DNA of 64,000 nt, taken from NCBI GenBank assembly GCA_039908095.1, contig JAMOBJ010000017.1, positions 1 through 64,000 on the forward strand. The letters are read 5' to 3'. The notes below the pieces were generated by a model. The model worked only from the letters and a program-made list of their open reading frames with translations. It did not search any database and had not been told where the DNA came from. The stretch is from Nitrospirae bacterium YQR-1. GTDB lineage: Bacteria; Nitrospirota; Thermodesulfovibrionia; Thermodesulfovibrionales; Magnetobacteriaceae. The translations under genes and the position numbers were made by a program. Below are positions 35,524-43,602 of the stretch, piece by piece. Numbering within the stretch: the first letter of the stretch is position 1; the number at the start of each line of letters is the position of its first letter.

Positions 35524-35931
35524 TTATGTAAGAACCACCGTTTTAATATCAAATTCAGGGGGTGACATAATTGTCTTTTTAACAGCACACTGGTCGGCAA
35601 CCCTGATTATCGCATCATAGTATTTCTCAGGAAAATCCGGTGGTACCTGTATAACTATGGATACCCTGGAAAGTCTTATTTTACCGCTTTCGTCAGGAGC
35701 AAAATCGTTTCGCTGCACAAGTGTAATATTTTCGGTAGGAATATTGTTTTTTTGGCAAAATCCAAGCACATATATTCCTGCACAAGTTCCTATCGAGGAC
35801 AGAAAATACATAAAGGGCTCCGGTGCTGTTCCATATCCACCGTTTTTTACCGATTGGTCCGTAGGTACTAAAAAGTCACCAAACTCTGCTTTTACTATTT
35901 TTCCCTCTCCAAAACTTACTTTTATCTCCAT
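35524..35931 (-). CDS. OsmC/Ohr-family peroxidase-like protein
   Basis: 135 residues. The two redox cysteines of the family are likely those in IGTCAGIYVLGFC (about residue 50) and in ADQCAVKKTI (about residue 113). OsmC/Ohr proteins reduce organic hydroperoxides, but this subgroup is of uncertain substrate and may act in sulfur metabolism instead. It is a single gene 47 nt upstream (in its own direction) of tRNA-Val. Confidence 0.75.
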   Translation of the reverse strand: MEIKVSFGEGKIVKAEFGDFLVPTDQSVKNGGYGTAPEPFMYFLSSIGTCAGIYVLGFCQKNNIPTENITLVQRNDFAPDESGKIRLSRVSIVIQVPPDFPEKYYDAIIRVADQCAVKKTIMSPPEFDIKTVVLT

Positions 35932-35979
35932 AATCGCTCCTTAAATATATAAATTTTAACAAATGCAAAGTGTGAAAGC

Positions 35980-37107
35980 CTAATATCCTATAAGAATGTT
36001 TTTCTTGCCGGGGCCGGCTGTGGTGTCATCTTCACATGTGTATCCCAAAATATTTCTTTTAGGGAGTGTGGTGCCCTGAAAGCATGATATAAGGATATTT
36101 TTACAGCTTATACCTGATATTCCCGGTCCACCCGTTGATGTGAATTTTAACTTAACACTGTATGTGGCATCTTCTGAAATCTCTGATGAATAATTAACAT
36201 TTGTGGCGTTATCAGATGTAGTTAAGTTGTCACCAAGGGCGGCAGCACGGGAACTAAACAGAAGATATGTAGTTCTTTTTTTTCTGAGAGCCAAATTTGA
36301 CTGGAAATAATAATATTTCTGTGATGTGGCACTATCCTGTGCACTCATAATGGCAAGTCCGTCCGTTGTAGCATTGTCTTGAGAAAAATTGGAAACAATA
36401 CAATAAATAACTCCTGAGGCATGTGCACTGACATAAGGAAACGTGTAGGTAACGTTATATACCCCTGAAAATCTTGCCAATATATTCCTGTTTGACGACA
36501 TTGTAACGGCGCAGGTTCCGTTGTCGTAAACGCTGTCACAGTTCTCCCAATAGGACAATATATAATTTGCGCTTTTTGGAGTGGCTGTGAGGTAAACGTT
36601 TGTATTGACATTGTACTGATAGGAGGTTGAAATGTTGTCGGTTGTAGCGTTGTCGGAACTTAAAGATAAATTACCTGCAGAATCTGCAATAGTACCTTTG
36701 CCTATACCGGTTTTATAGACAGTTAAAGTATATACATCAACCCCGTTAAATTTAGCAGTGATGGACTTGTTGGAGTCTATTGAAACTGTACAAGTGTTGT
36801 TGGAGCTTGCCACTGAGCTGCATCCACTCCAGCTGCCAAAGACTGAACCTGAGGTCACTGCCGGAGTGAAATAAACTGAAGTTGTGGAATTATCAAAAGA
36901 GATAGTTCCTGTATTTCCGCTCCATGTGATGGTGCCGGATGATGAGGTGACAGAGCCGGTACCAGTGCCGGTTTTATAAATAGTTATTGTATAAGTAGCT
37001 GCACTTACGATTAACTCAGTTAAAACACATAACAAAAAAACTATAATAAATGCTTTAATAAGCGTCTTTGATAAAAAAAATCTTTGTTTTTGCCTTGCGT
37101 CAGCCAT
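35980..37107 (-). CDS. Secreted protein with two InlB-type beta repeats and a novel C-terminal domain
   Basis: 375 residues. A hydrophobic export segment (~14-37) is followed by two repeats of about 80 residues, each of the form Y-T-(I/L)-T-(I/V)-Y-K-T-G-x-G-x-G-(S/T), ending W..C.....C.V....N..I.A.F. These resemble bacterial divergent InlB B-repeats with a probable disulfide. The C-terminal ~150 residues are shared with the neighbouring 177-residue protein and end with CKNILISCFQGTTLPKRNI, CEDDTTAGPG and LIGY. It is probably extracellular or surface-attached, with function unknown. It begins 9 nt after the smaller gene, so the two form one operon. Serine, threonine and asparagine are strongly enriched. 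Confidence 0.65.
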   Translation of the reverse strand: MADARQKQRFFLSKTLIKAFIIVFLLCVLTELIVSAATYTITIYKTGTGTGSVTSSSGTITWSGNTGTISFDNSTTSVYFTPAVTSGSVFGSWSGCSSVASSNNTCTVSIDSNKSITAKFNGVDVYTLTVYKTGIGKGTIADSAGNLSLSSDNATTDNISTSYQYNVNTNVYLTATPKSANYILSYWENCDSVYDNGTCAVTMSSNRNILARFSGVYNVTYTFPYVSAHASGVIYCIVSNFSQDNATTDGLAIMSAQDSATSQKYYYFQSNLALRKKRTTYLLFSSRAAALGDNLTTSDNATNVNYSSEISEDATYSVKLKFTSTGGPGISGISCKNILISCFQGTTLPKRNILGYTCEDDTTAGPGKKNILIGY

Positions 37108-37116
37108 TGGAGGCTT

Positions 37117-37650
37117 TTAATAACCTATAAGGTTAAAGTTGCTTCCAGGCCCTGAGGTACTGTCGTCTTCACAGAGATATCCCACGATGTTGCGCTTTGG
37201 AGTAGTGGTCCCCTGAAAACATGCCAAAAGTATGTTTTTACAATTTATACTGCTATCGGTTGTAGAGAGGAACTTTAAAGTAGCGCCGTAGTTACTGTTA
37301 GTCCCTGTATATGAGGAAATATCTATCGCAGATGTACTATCTACATACACTTTTTGTTCATTAAAGGAAAAGAGAATTGTTCTACCTTTAGCTAAATTCA
37401 ATGTGGTAGAAAATGACTGTGCAGTTTGAGAGGCCTCGGCATGTGAAGATGCCATTACTGTAAATGTCATCGTTGTCACATTGTATGTAGATGTGTTTGA
37501 TGCTATACAGTAAGTAACAACTGCGCTATTTGTTGATAAGAAAGGAAGATAATAATAAACGGAACTACTTGTCTGACCGGCACATGGCATAAGAAATATT
37601 ATAAATAAAGCTATAATACAACATACTATGGTTTTTTTTAGAAATTCCAT
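37117..37650 (-). CDS. Secreted protein, stand-alone version of the shared C-terminal domain
   Basis: 177 residues. A signal peptide (~5-26, ending near CAGQTSS) leads directly into a beta-rich domain homologous to the end of the neighbouring protein. Both contain YCIxSN near the start and CKNILLACFQGTTTPKRNI, CEDDSTSGPG and LIGY at the end. I do not recognise the domain. AGGAGGT lies 7 nt before the ATG. It is first in the two-gene unit. The region 37651-37874 upstream is A+T-rich and contains the divergent tol promoter. Confidence 0.6.
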   Translation of the reverse strand: MEFLKKTIVCCIIALFIIFLMPCAGQTSSSVYYYLPFLSTNSAVVTYCIASNTSTYNVTTMTFTVMASSHAEASQTAQSFSTTLNLAKGRTILFSFNEQKVYVDSTSAIDISSYTGTNSNYGATLKFLSTTDSSINCKNILLACFQGTTTPKRNIVGYLCEDDSTSGPGSNFNLIGY

Positions 37651-37830
37651 CTCTCATACCTCCTCACATTACTTTTATACTATGTTAAAAAAAATTTGTC
37701 AATAGCTTTTTTTTAAGCTCAACACACTTAAGCGCCTAAAACTATGAGGGAAATGTAACAGGCTGTTTTTGTTAAATAAAGTAAAGCAGCTCTCTCAGCA
37801 AATTTAAATCTAAAACTAAAAAAAATCAAT

Positions 37831-37859
37831 TTGACTTTATTTATTAATTTCTGTAAACT
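37831..37859 (+). promoter_or_regulatory. Promoter of the tol-pal operon
   Basis: -35 TTGACT (37831-37836), a 17-nt spacer and -10 TAAACT (37854-37859). The predicted start lies about 8 nt before the tolQ ATG, and there is no Shine-Dalgarno. Confidence 0.5.
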
Positions 37860-37874
37860 AAGAGTTAGTTTAGA

Positions 37875-38519
37875 ATGGAACACACTGTTATAAATTTAAT
37901 TTTGCAAGCCGGATACGTTGTTAAGGGCGTAATGCTGACTCTTGTGGTGTTTTCGGTTGTTTCATGGGGAATAATAATTTATAAGTGGCGTTTTTTTTCA
38001 AAGGGTAAGAGAGAATCGCAGGATTTTGTAAGATACTTCAGAGCGGGTAAAGAGCCTGGGGGATTAAATAAGTTAGCCAGGTCATGCACGGTAAGTCCGC
38101 TAGCGAATATTTACGCCGCAGTGTATGAGGACAAGGATATATCAGGGCCTGATGGAATCAGAAGGGCACTAAACAGATACGGTGCGCTTGAAACGGCAAG
38201 TCTTGAAAGATATTTGAATTTCCTTGCCACAACCGGTTCGACCACACCGTTTATCGGACTCTTTGGTACGGTTTGGGGCATTATGAACGCTTTTAAGGGT
38301 ATAGGGGCTGCGGGGTCGGCTTCCCTTGCCGTGGTGGCTCCCGGCATAGCGGAAGCTCTGATTACAACCGCCGCCGGCCTTGCAACAGCAATTCCGGCTG
38401 TTATTGGTTATAACTACTATCTAAGCATGGCTAAAAGAATGATGGTTGAGATGGAGGATTTTTCAGAGGATCTGCAAGCCTTTTTTGAGGGACTAATTAT
38501 TGAAAGTAGAAAAAAGTAG
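37875..38519 (+). CDS. tolQ: TolQ/ExbB-type proton-channel protein
   Basis: 214 residues of the MotA/TolQ/ExbB family. It has three transmembrane segments: about 14-35, then two more in GLFGTVWGIMNAFKGIG and IAEALITTAAGLATAIPAVI. With TolR it forms the motor that drives TolA across the envelope. The context with tolR, tolA, tolB, pal and cpoB makes TolQ preferable to ExbB. It overlaps tolR by 20 nt. Confidence 0.93.
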   Translation: MEHTVINLILQAGYVVKGVMLTLVVFSVVSWGIIIYKWRFFSKGKRESQDFVRYFRAGKEPGGLNKLARSCTVSPLANIYAAVYEDKDISGPDGIRRALNRYGALETASLERYLNFLATTGSTTPFIGLFGTVWGIMNAFKGIGAAGSASLAVVAPGIAEALITTAAGLATAIPAVIGYNYYLSMAKRMMVEMEDFSEDLQAFFEGLIIESRKK

Positions 38520-38901
38520 GTCGGCCCTTTCGGAGATAAATGTAACCCCACTTGTTGACGTTATGCTGGTCTTGTTGGTGATATTTATGGTCACCGCCCC
38601 GATGATGAAGCAAGGCCTTGATATTGAGCTGCCTAAGACTAAAGGGTCATCGCTTCCAAATCAGGAAAGATTCACTGTTACAATAAAAAAGGACGGGTTG
38701 CTTTACCTCAATACGGAGAAAATGACTGAAGATGCGCTGATAAATAAACTTAAAAGTGTGAGCACTATAAATCCTGATGTTTACCTGGAGGCTGATAAAA
38801 CCGTCCCTTATGGCCGTGTAGCCGAGTTAATGGCTGAAATAAAAGCGGCTGGAATAGAAAAGCTTGGCCTTGTTACAGAACCTAAAGTAAATGAAAAATA
38901 A
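38500..38901 (+). CDS. tolR: TolR/ExbD-type protein
   Basis: 133 residues. The single membrane segment has the family motif INVTPLVDVMLVLLVIFMVT with the proton-carrying Asp; the periplasmic domain follows. Start is TTG at 38500, overlapping tolQ, with GAGGG upstream. The stop overlaps the tolA ATG (TAATG). Confidence 0.93.
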   Translation: MKVEKSRSALSEINVTPLVDVMLVLLVIFMVTAPMMKQGLDIELPKTKGSSLPNQERFTVTIKKDGLLYLNTEKMTEDALINKLKSVSTINPDVYLEADKTVPYGRVAELMAEIKAAGIEKLGLVTEPKVNEK

Positions 38902-39827
38902 TGAAGCAACCGAGTATTCAGTTAGCGGCACTGGCATCTTTGATTATTCACGCTGCAGCCTTTATGTTGCTGATGTACGTTGTTAAGAGACAGCCGCAGT
39001 TTAACATGCCACAGGCTTATACCGTAAATCTTGTTTCTGCGCTTAAAACATCTGCTAAGAATTTACCGTCAAAGGGGGAGCCTGTAAAGGCCCCTGAAGT
39101 TAAAAAGCCGGAGCCTGAGCCGCAGGTTGAGGATACTGATACAAGGCCGGTTAAAAAGGAACCGGAAAAACCCAGCAAAACTGAATTGAAAGAACCGGAA
39201 GTAAAAAAAGAGGTAAAACTGGAAAAGCCTGCTAAAAAGGAAACAAAAAAACCTGAGAAGACTTTAGAAAAAGACAAAGGTACGGAACCTGAAAAGGCCA
39301 AAGTAAAAGATAAGGCCAAAGAAACGGAGAAAGCAAATGAGAAAAAGGATACGCCAAAGCCGGATGAAAAACCTCTAAAGAAGGAGACGTCTAAGGAGGA
39401 CATAGGTTCAGTAGAGGAGCGTATAGCAGCATTAAAAGCTAAGAGAAAGATACAACAACATGCAATGCAGAGAGCGGTGGCGGATATAGGCCGTAATGCG
39501 GCAAAGCAGGGGCAGCATCCAGCCGGCACAGGTGAGGGTGCGGCGCCCTCAACCGGTAATGTTATTTCAGATGAATATGCAGTGCTTGTAAGCGCCCATA
39601 TTAAAAAGAGATGGGTATATCCGGAGGCCGGGAAAAAAGGCCTGCTTGCCGTGGTTACTTTTACGATAAAGAGAAACGGCCAAATCGAAAACATAAAGCT
39701 GGAAAAAAAATCAGGAAACGTATTTTATGATCGTTCGGCGCTTGCGGCTGTAACAAAGTCAGTTCCTTTGCCGCAGCCGCCTTATGATAATTTTGAATTT
39801 GGAGCAAATTTTAAGGATGATTTTTAA
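38901..39827 (+). CDS. tolA: TolA/TonB-like energy transducer
   Basis: 308 residues. There is one N-terminal membrane segment (~8-27), a long Lys/Glu/Pro-rich periplasm-spanning stretch (~60-175), and a C-terminal TonB/TolA domain with YAVLVSAHIKKRWVYPE, AVVTFTIKRNGQIENIKLE and YDRSALAAVTKSVPLPQPP. The last region matches both TonB and TolA C-termini; TolA is chosen from the operon. Confidence 0.88.
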   Translation: MKQPSIQLAALASLIIHAAAFMLLMYVVKRQPQFNMPQAYTVNLVSALKTSAKNLPSKGEPVKAPEVKKPEPEPQVEDTDTRPVKKEPEKPSKTELKEPEVKKEVKLEKPAKKETKKPEKTLEKDKGTEPEKAKVKDKAKETEKANEKKDTPKPDEKPLKKETSKEDIGSVEERIAALKAKRKIQQHAMQRAVADIGRNAAKQGQHPAGTGEGAAPSTGNVISDEYAVLVSAHIKKRWVYPEAGKKGLLAVVTFTIKRNGQIENIKLEKKSGNVFYDRSALAAVTKSVPLPQPPYDNFEFGANFKDDF

Positions 39828-39852
39828 TAATTATGGGGGATAGAGTTTGACT

Positions 39853-41115
39853 ATGAAAAAATTGTTTGCAGGGGTATTCTTAACAACGGTGGTGTTATTT
39901 ATTAGTGTATGTGCCGAGGCAAGACTATATGTGGATATAACATCGCCTGGACAGAGAAAGCTGCCGGTAGCTGTGCAGGACTTTTTGGGGATGCCCGAGG
40001 GCAAAGAGGTCTCAGATGCTGTGGAATCAGACCTGGGGTTTACTGGGTTATTTGCGATGCTTGAGAAAAGTAAACAGGTAGAGGGTGCGGGAGCGCCTTT
40101 TAGCCCTGAGAATTGGAGACCCCTTGGTGTGGATGCCGTGGTAAAGGGAACCCTTGAGGTGAGCCCGGGTGGTGAGATTAATGCCACCGTGGCCGTCTAT
40201 GATGTTTCAGAGGCAAACACCATGATGAAAAAGAAATATACGACAAAGAAAGATTTGATAAGGCCCCTTGCCCACCGCATAGCTGATGACATATATGAGG
40301 CCATAACCGGTCAGAAGGGGATATTTAGTTCCAAAATTGCCTTTGTTGGACAGGAAGGCGGAGGCCGCTCCATATATCTTATGGATTATGACGGCCAGAG
40401 GATGAAAAAAATAGTGAGCCGCGGTGATGTTACAATGAAGCCACATTGGGCACCGGACGGTAAGAGGCTTGCCTATTCATCTCTGAGAAGCAGCAAGTGG
40501 GCAATATACATGCTGGATTTTGACAGCGCATCGGAAAGCCTTTTGTTTTCATCTCCTGGGACTAACCTTGCCGGGGATTTCACTGTTGACGGCAAGTATC
40601 TTCTTTTATCGTCCTCAGCCAGGGGCACGCCGGATATTTATATGCTGCATATTACAACAAAAGTTCTTAGCCGTATTACTTATGCAGACGGTATAGAGGT
40701 CTCCCCGTCAACCTCTCCTGAGGGCACCAGGATAGTGTTTGTATCAGATAAGAGCTCATCACCGCAGATATACACTATGGGCTTTGACGGCTCAGATGTA
40801 AGGAGGGTATCTTACGAGGGTAATTATAATACATCGCCTGAGTGGTCGCCGGCGGGAGATAAGATAGTATTTGCCTCAATGCAGGGGGGGCGTTTTCAGA
40901 TTTTTACAGTCAACCCCGACGGAGGTGCGCTGACTCAGTTAACAAATCAGGGCGCCAATGATGAGCCGTCTTTTTCACCTGACGGCAGATATATAACCTT
41001 TACGTCAACACGTGACGGAGCAAAGGGTGTATATATAATGAACGCCAACGGAGAGCAGCAACGGAGAATATCTCCGGCAAACATAAGGGCCTTCGGCCCC
41101 TCATGGTCACATTAA
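39853..41115 (+). CDS. tolB: Tol-Pal system beta-propeller protein TolB
   Basis: About 420 residues. A signal peptide (~1-25, ending near CAEARLYV) is followed by the N-terminal TolB domain and a six-bladed WD-like propeller with repeats such as MKPHWAPDGKRLAYSS, VSPSTSPEGTRIVFVS, TSPEWSPAGDKIVFAS and DEPSFSPDGRYITFTS. It is periplasmic and binds Pal. ATG 39853 is used; a TTG at 39847 is 6 nt from GGGGGA and equally possible. Confidence 0.94.
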   Translation: MKKLFAGVFLTTVVLFISVCAEARLYVDITSPGQRKLPVAVQDFLGMPEGKEVSDAVESDLGFTGLFAMLEKSKQVEGAGAPFSPENWRPLGVDAVVKGTLEVSPGGEINATVAVYDVSEANTMMKKKYTTKKDLIRPLAHRIADDIYEAITGQKGIFSSKIAFVGQEGGGRSIYLMDYDGQRMKKIVSRGDVTMKPHWAPDGKRLAYSSLRSSKWAIYMLDFDSASESLLFSSPGTNLAGDFTVDGKYLLLSSSARGTPDIYMLHITTKVLSRITYADGIEVSPSTSPEGTRIVFVSDKSSSPQIYTMGFDGSDVRRVSYEGNYNTSPEWSPAGDKIVFASMQGGRFQIFTVNPDGGALTQLTNQGANDEPSFSPDGRYITFTSTRDGAKGVYIMNANGEQQRRISPANIRAFGPSWSH

Positions 41116-41133
41116 ACACAGGAGGAAGCACTG

Positions 41134-41661
41134 ATGAAATATCTGGTAGTTATTATGTCGTTTTTGGTTTTTGCAGCAGGTTGCGCAGATAAGGACACAA
41201 CCATCCGGGATGACAGCCAAAAACAGAAAACTGTAAAGACACAAAGGACTGACGACGGTATAAACATTGATAAAGAGGGAATAAGCGGCAAGTCTCTAAC
41301 AGATGAGCAAATAAAGACTTTAATGCAGACAGTTTTTACAGATGTGCATTTTGCTTATAACAAATATGATATATTAGATGAGGATAAACAATCTTTAAGG
41401 GCAAAGGCGGACTGGCTGTTAAAGAATCCTGCAATTACAATTTTAATAGAGGGGCATTGTGACGACAGAGGGTCAAGTGAGTATAATCTGGCGTTAGGGG
41501 ATCAAAGGGCGCAGTCGGTTGCAAGTTACCTTGTCTCACTTGGTGTTGCCGCCGAGAGGATGGAAACTATCAGTTTCGGCAAAGAAAAACCGCTTTGCAC
41601 TGAGCAGAATGACAATTGCTGGAACGCCAACAGAAGGGCACATTTTGTTTTGAACAGATAA
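41134..41661 (+). CDS. pal: Peptidoglycan-associated lipoprotein Pal
   Basis: 175 residues. A lipobox AAGC lies near residue 17. The OmpA-like domain has VHFAYNKYDI, EGHCDDRGSSEYNLALG and NRRAHFVL, the peptidoglycan-binding Asp/Arg set. GGAGGAAG precedes the ATG. Pal anchors the outer membrane to the wall and is bound by TolB. Confidence 0.95.
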   Translation: MKYLVVIMSFLVFAAGCADKDTTIRDDSQKQKTVKTQRTDDGINIDKEGISGKSLTDEQIKTLMQTVFTDVHFAYNKYDILDEDKQSLRAKADWLLKNPAITILIEGHCDDRGSSEYNLALGDQRAQSVASYLVSLGVAAERMETISFGKEKPLCTEQNDNCWNANRRAHFVLNR

Positions 41662-41676
41662 CGGGGGGACCACACT

Positions 41677-42729
41677 GTGGGTTTAAGATTTTTGAAAATA
41701 TACCCTGTCATTTTTTTTATGGCTTTGGGGGCGTGTGCTCAGGGCAATGAGTACAGCACAATGAAAAATGAGATTATGGAACTGAGGAAAATCCAGCTTT
41801 CTCAAAAAGAGGAGATTACAGAGATTCAAAAGCGTTTGTCAATGACTGAAACGTCAAAGACAGGTGCAAAGACAGATGTTTTATCGGCGATGAGGGAGAA
41901 TCAGGAGTCGCTGAACTCCAAAGTAGTACATCTTACCAGAGAGCTTCAGCAGTTATCGGGGCGTTTTGATGAAAGGAAATACTACGTTGACAGGATGTTT
42001 GCTGAGACTAAAACAGACAAGGATGTGTTAAAGGCGCAGCTGGATGCTCTTGAAAATGAACTGAAGGTGTTTCAGGGAAAGGCGGAACGTACGGAGCCAG
42101 CTGCACAAAAGCAGACATCCCTGAGTCCTGCACAAACGCCGCCGCCGGCACAGGTGAAGCCTCAGAAACAGGATACACCTGCACAGGCACAAGCCGCCAC
42201 AAAGTCTGAGGATGCCGCCGACACCAAAACTCTGTATGAGGATGCGTACAAGGACCTCCTCTCGGGTAAACCTAAAGAGGCGAGAGATAAATTCACCAGA
42301 GTAATAAAGGAGTTTCCATCCAGCCCGTTTGTGCCTAATTGCCATTTTTGGATTGCTGATTCATATTACAAAGAGGGCAGTTTTGAGGATGCAATATTAG
42401 GGTTTGATGTGGTGATTAAAAAGTTTGCCGGAAGCAGCAAAGTACCTGCCGCAAAGTTGAAGCAGGCAATGGCTTTTAATGAGCTAAAGGATGTTAAAAC
42501 GGCAAAGACAATCCTTCAGCAATTGACAGAGGAGCATCCGCAGTCAAAAGAAGCCGAGCAAGCCAAGCAGTTACTTGAAAAACTGGGTGGGGCGGACCCC
42601 GGCAAAAAAAACTCTGACGCAAAGAAAGCATCGGATAGCGTAAAGAAAAAAACTGATACTAAAAAAACAAGTGATAAACAAAGCACAGTAAAGAAAACCG
42701 TCAAAAAGAAGGTGAATGAGCAGGAGTAG
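41677..42729 (+). CDS. cpoB: Cell-division coordinator CpoB / YbgF-like
   Basis: 350 residues, GTG start. The signal region ends GACAQG (~residue 20) and may be lipidated. A coiled coil (~25-125) follows, then a Pro/Gln-rich linker and three TPR-like repeats (from about 185, LYEDAYKDLLSGKPKEARDK). An odd, lysine-rich tail of about 50 residues (KKxxD/S repeats) follows the TPRs and is not usual for the family. It could bind anionic polymers. Confidence 0.88.
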   Translation: MGLRFLKIYPVIFFMALGACAQGNEYSTMKNEIMELRKIQLSQKEEITEIQKRLSMTETSKTGAKTDVLSAMRENQESLNSKVVHLTRELQQLSGRFDERKYYVDRMFAETKTDKDVLKAQLDALENELKVFQGKAERTEPAAQKQTSLSPAQTPPPAQVKPQKQDTPAQAQAATKSEDAADTKTLYEDAYKDLLSGKPKEARDKFTRVIKEFPSSPFVPNCHFWIADSYYKEGSFEDAILGFDVVIKKFAGSSKVPAAKLKQAMAFNELKDVKTAKTILQQLTEEHPQSKEAEQAKQLLEKLGGADPGKKNSDAKKASDSVKKKTDTKKTSDKQSTVKKTVKKKVNEQE

Positions 42730-42750
42730 TGGTGGCGGATAAAATAAAAG

Positions 42751-42779
42751 TTGAAAAAAATAATTTTTTGTAGTACAAT
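42751..42779 (+). promoter_or_regulatory. Promoter of tRNA-Leu
   Basis: -35 TTGAAA (42751-42756), a 17-nt spacer and -10 TACAAT (42774-42779), 13 nt before the tRNA. The tRNA therefore need not depend on the tol transcript. Confidence 0.6.
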
Positions 42780-42792
42780 AGCTTTTTTTAAA

Positions 42793-42874
42793 GCCGAAGT
42801 GGTGGAACTGGTAGACACGCACGTTTGAGGGGCGTGTAGGGTAACCTATGGGGGTTCGAGTCCCCCCTTCGGCA
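42793..42874 (+). tRNA. tRNA-Leu (anticodon GAG)
   Basis: Acceptor GCCGAAG pairs with CTTCGGC, discriminator A. The anticodon stem is CACGT/GCGTG with loop TTGAGGG. A long variable arm and the T arm GGGGG TTCGAGT CCCCC are present. CCA is not encoded. Confidence 0.95.
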
Positions 42875-43185
42875 TTTCGTAACGCCTTGATAATAAAAAA
42901 TAAATTTTCTTAAAACCCTTCAAAATACCGTTACTAAACCGTGTAATGCGTCAGAAATACGAATTCATCAAGTACTGTCGTGGAGTGAAACGAGCGATAA
43001 CGGCAATAGCGAGACGCTTAGGTAGCATAATAAGAAGCATGTTGATAGAACGAGAGCCGTACAGATATGCGACACAGGCGTAATATGTTAACTTAGAAAT
43101 GCGCTTAAAATCTCATTAATTTGGATCAATCGTGGTAGTTATAGCAAAAAACAAAAGTATGTTCTTATTGAATTTATTAAAAAAG

Positions 43186-43222
43186 AGATTGCCACACCCC
43201 CTGCGGGGGTTCGCAATGACGG
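43186..43222. repeat. Hairpin repeat of the ATTGC...GCAAT type
   Basis: GATTGCCACACCCCCTGCGG and its continuation fold with the CCCC/GGGG and ATTGC/GCAAT arms. This is a common dispersed intergenic motif in many proteobacterial and related genomes. The gene-free stretch 42875-43602 holds this hairpin, a 13-bp inverted repeat pair and repeat copy F, and no coding sequence that I can support. Confidence 0.5.
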
Positions 43223-43252
43223 CATATAGCTGTTTTTACTGTGTTTTATCCT

Positions 43253-43393
43253 GACTTCATCACTTGAGAGAGCTAACATGCTGATATAAAAGGAAAAGGC
43301 GAAAAAACAGGGCACTACATTTTCAACCCAATCTCTATCCCCTTATTTTCTGCCGTTTCTAACTCTCTACTTTGTGCTTGAAGTGATGAAGTC
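43253..43393. repeat. 141-bp element bounded by 13-bp perfect inverted repeats
   Basis: GACTTCATCACTT (43253-43265) and AAGTGATGAAGTC (43381-43393) are exact reverse complements 115 nt apart. The inside is A+T-rich and codes for nothing evident. It could be a small non-autonomous mobile element. Confidence 0.4.
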
Positions 43394-43429
43394 GGGAATG
43401 TGGACGCTCATTGTTATAACGGAAATTCC

Positions 43430-43548
43430 GAGGGGTAAATCGTCTAACTTCGTTGACCTCGTCAAAAGCTCCGGGGCGTACCCAATAGTACGCCTCCATC
43501 GCTTTCCCCCAGCCGCCTGCGTTTACTTTTGACTGCGAATTGGTATTA
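43430..43548 (-). repeat. Dispersed palindromic repeat, copy F (inverted, short form)
   Basis: Same orientation and short form as copy B: AATCGTCTAACTTCGTTGAC, CAAAAGCTCCGGGGCGTAC, CCAGCCGCCTGCGTTTACTT and GCGAATTGGTATTA. The left end is degenerate. It ends 8 nt before the -35 box of the RND operon. Confidence 0.7.
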
Positions 43549-43556
43549 AATTGAAA

Positions 43557-43586
43557 TTGAAAAAAGAATTATAGATTCTGTATAAT
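43557..43586 (+). promoter_or_regulatory. Promoter of the RND efflux operon
   Basis: -35 TTGAAA (43557-43562), an 18-nt spacer and a perfect TATAAT (43581-43586), with the TTG start 16 nt after the -10. No Shine-Dalgarno. Confidence 0.5.
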
Positions 43587-43602
43587 CCAATAAAAAAATA
43601 CT

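Noticed and set aside
39017-39694. A 225-residue Ser/Phe-rich protein on the minus strand
   Set aside because: It is the antisense reading of the Lys/Glu-rich part of tolA, which produces long open frames by codon bias.
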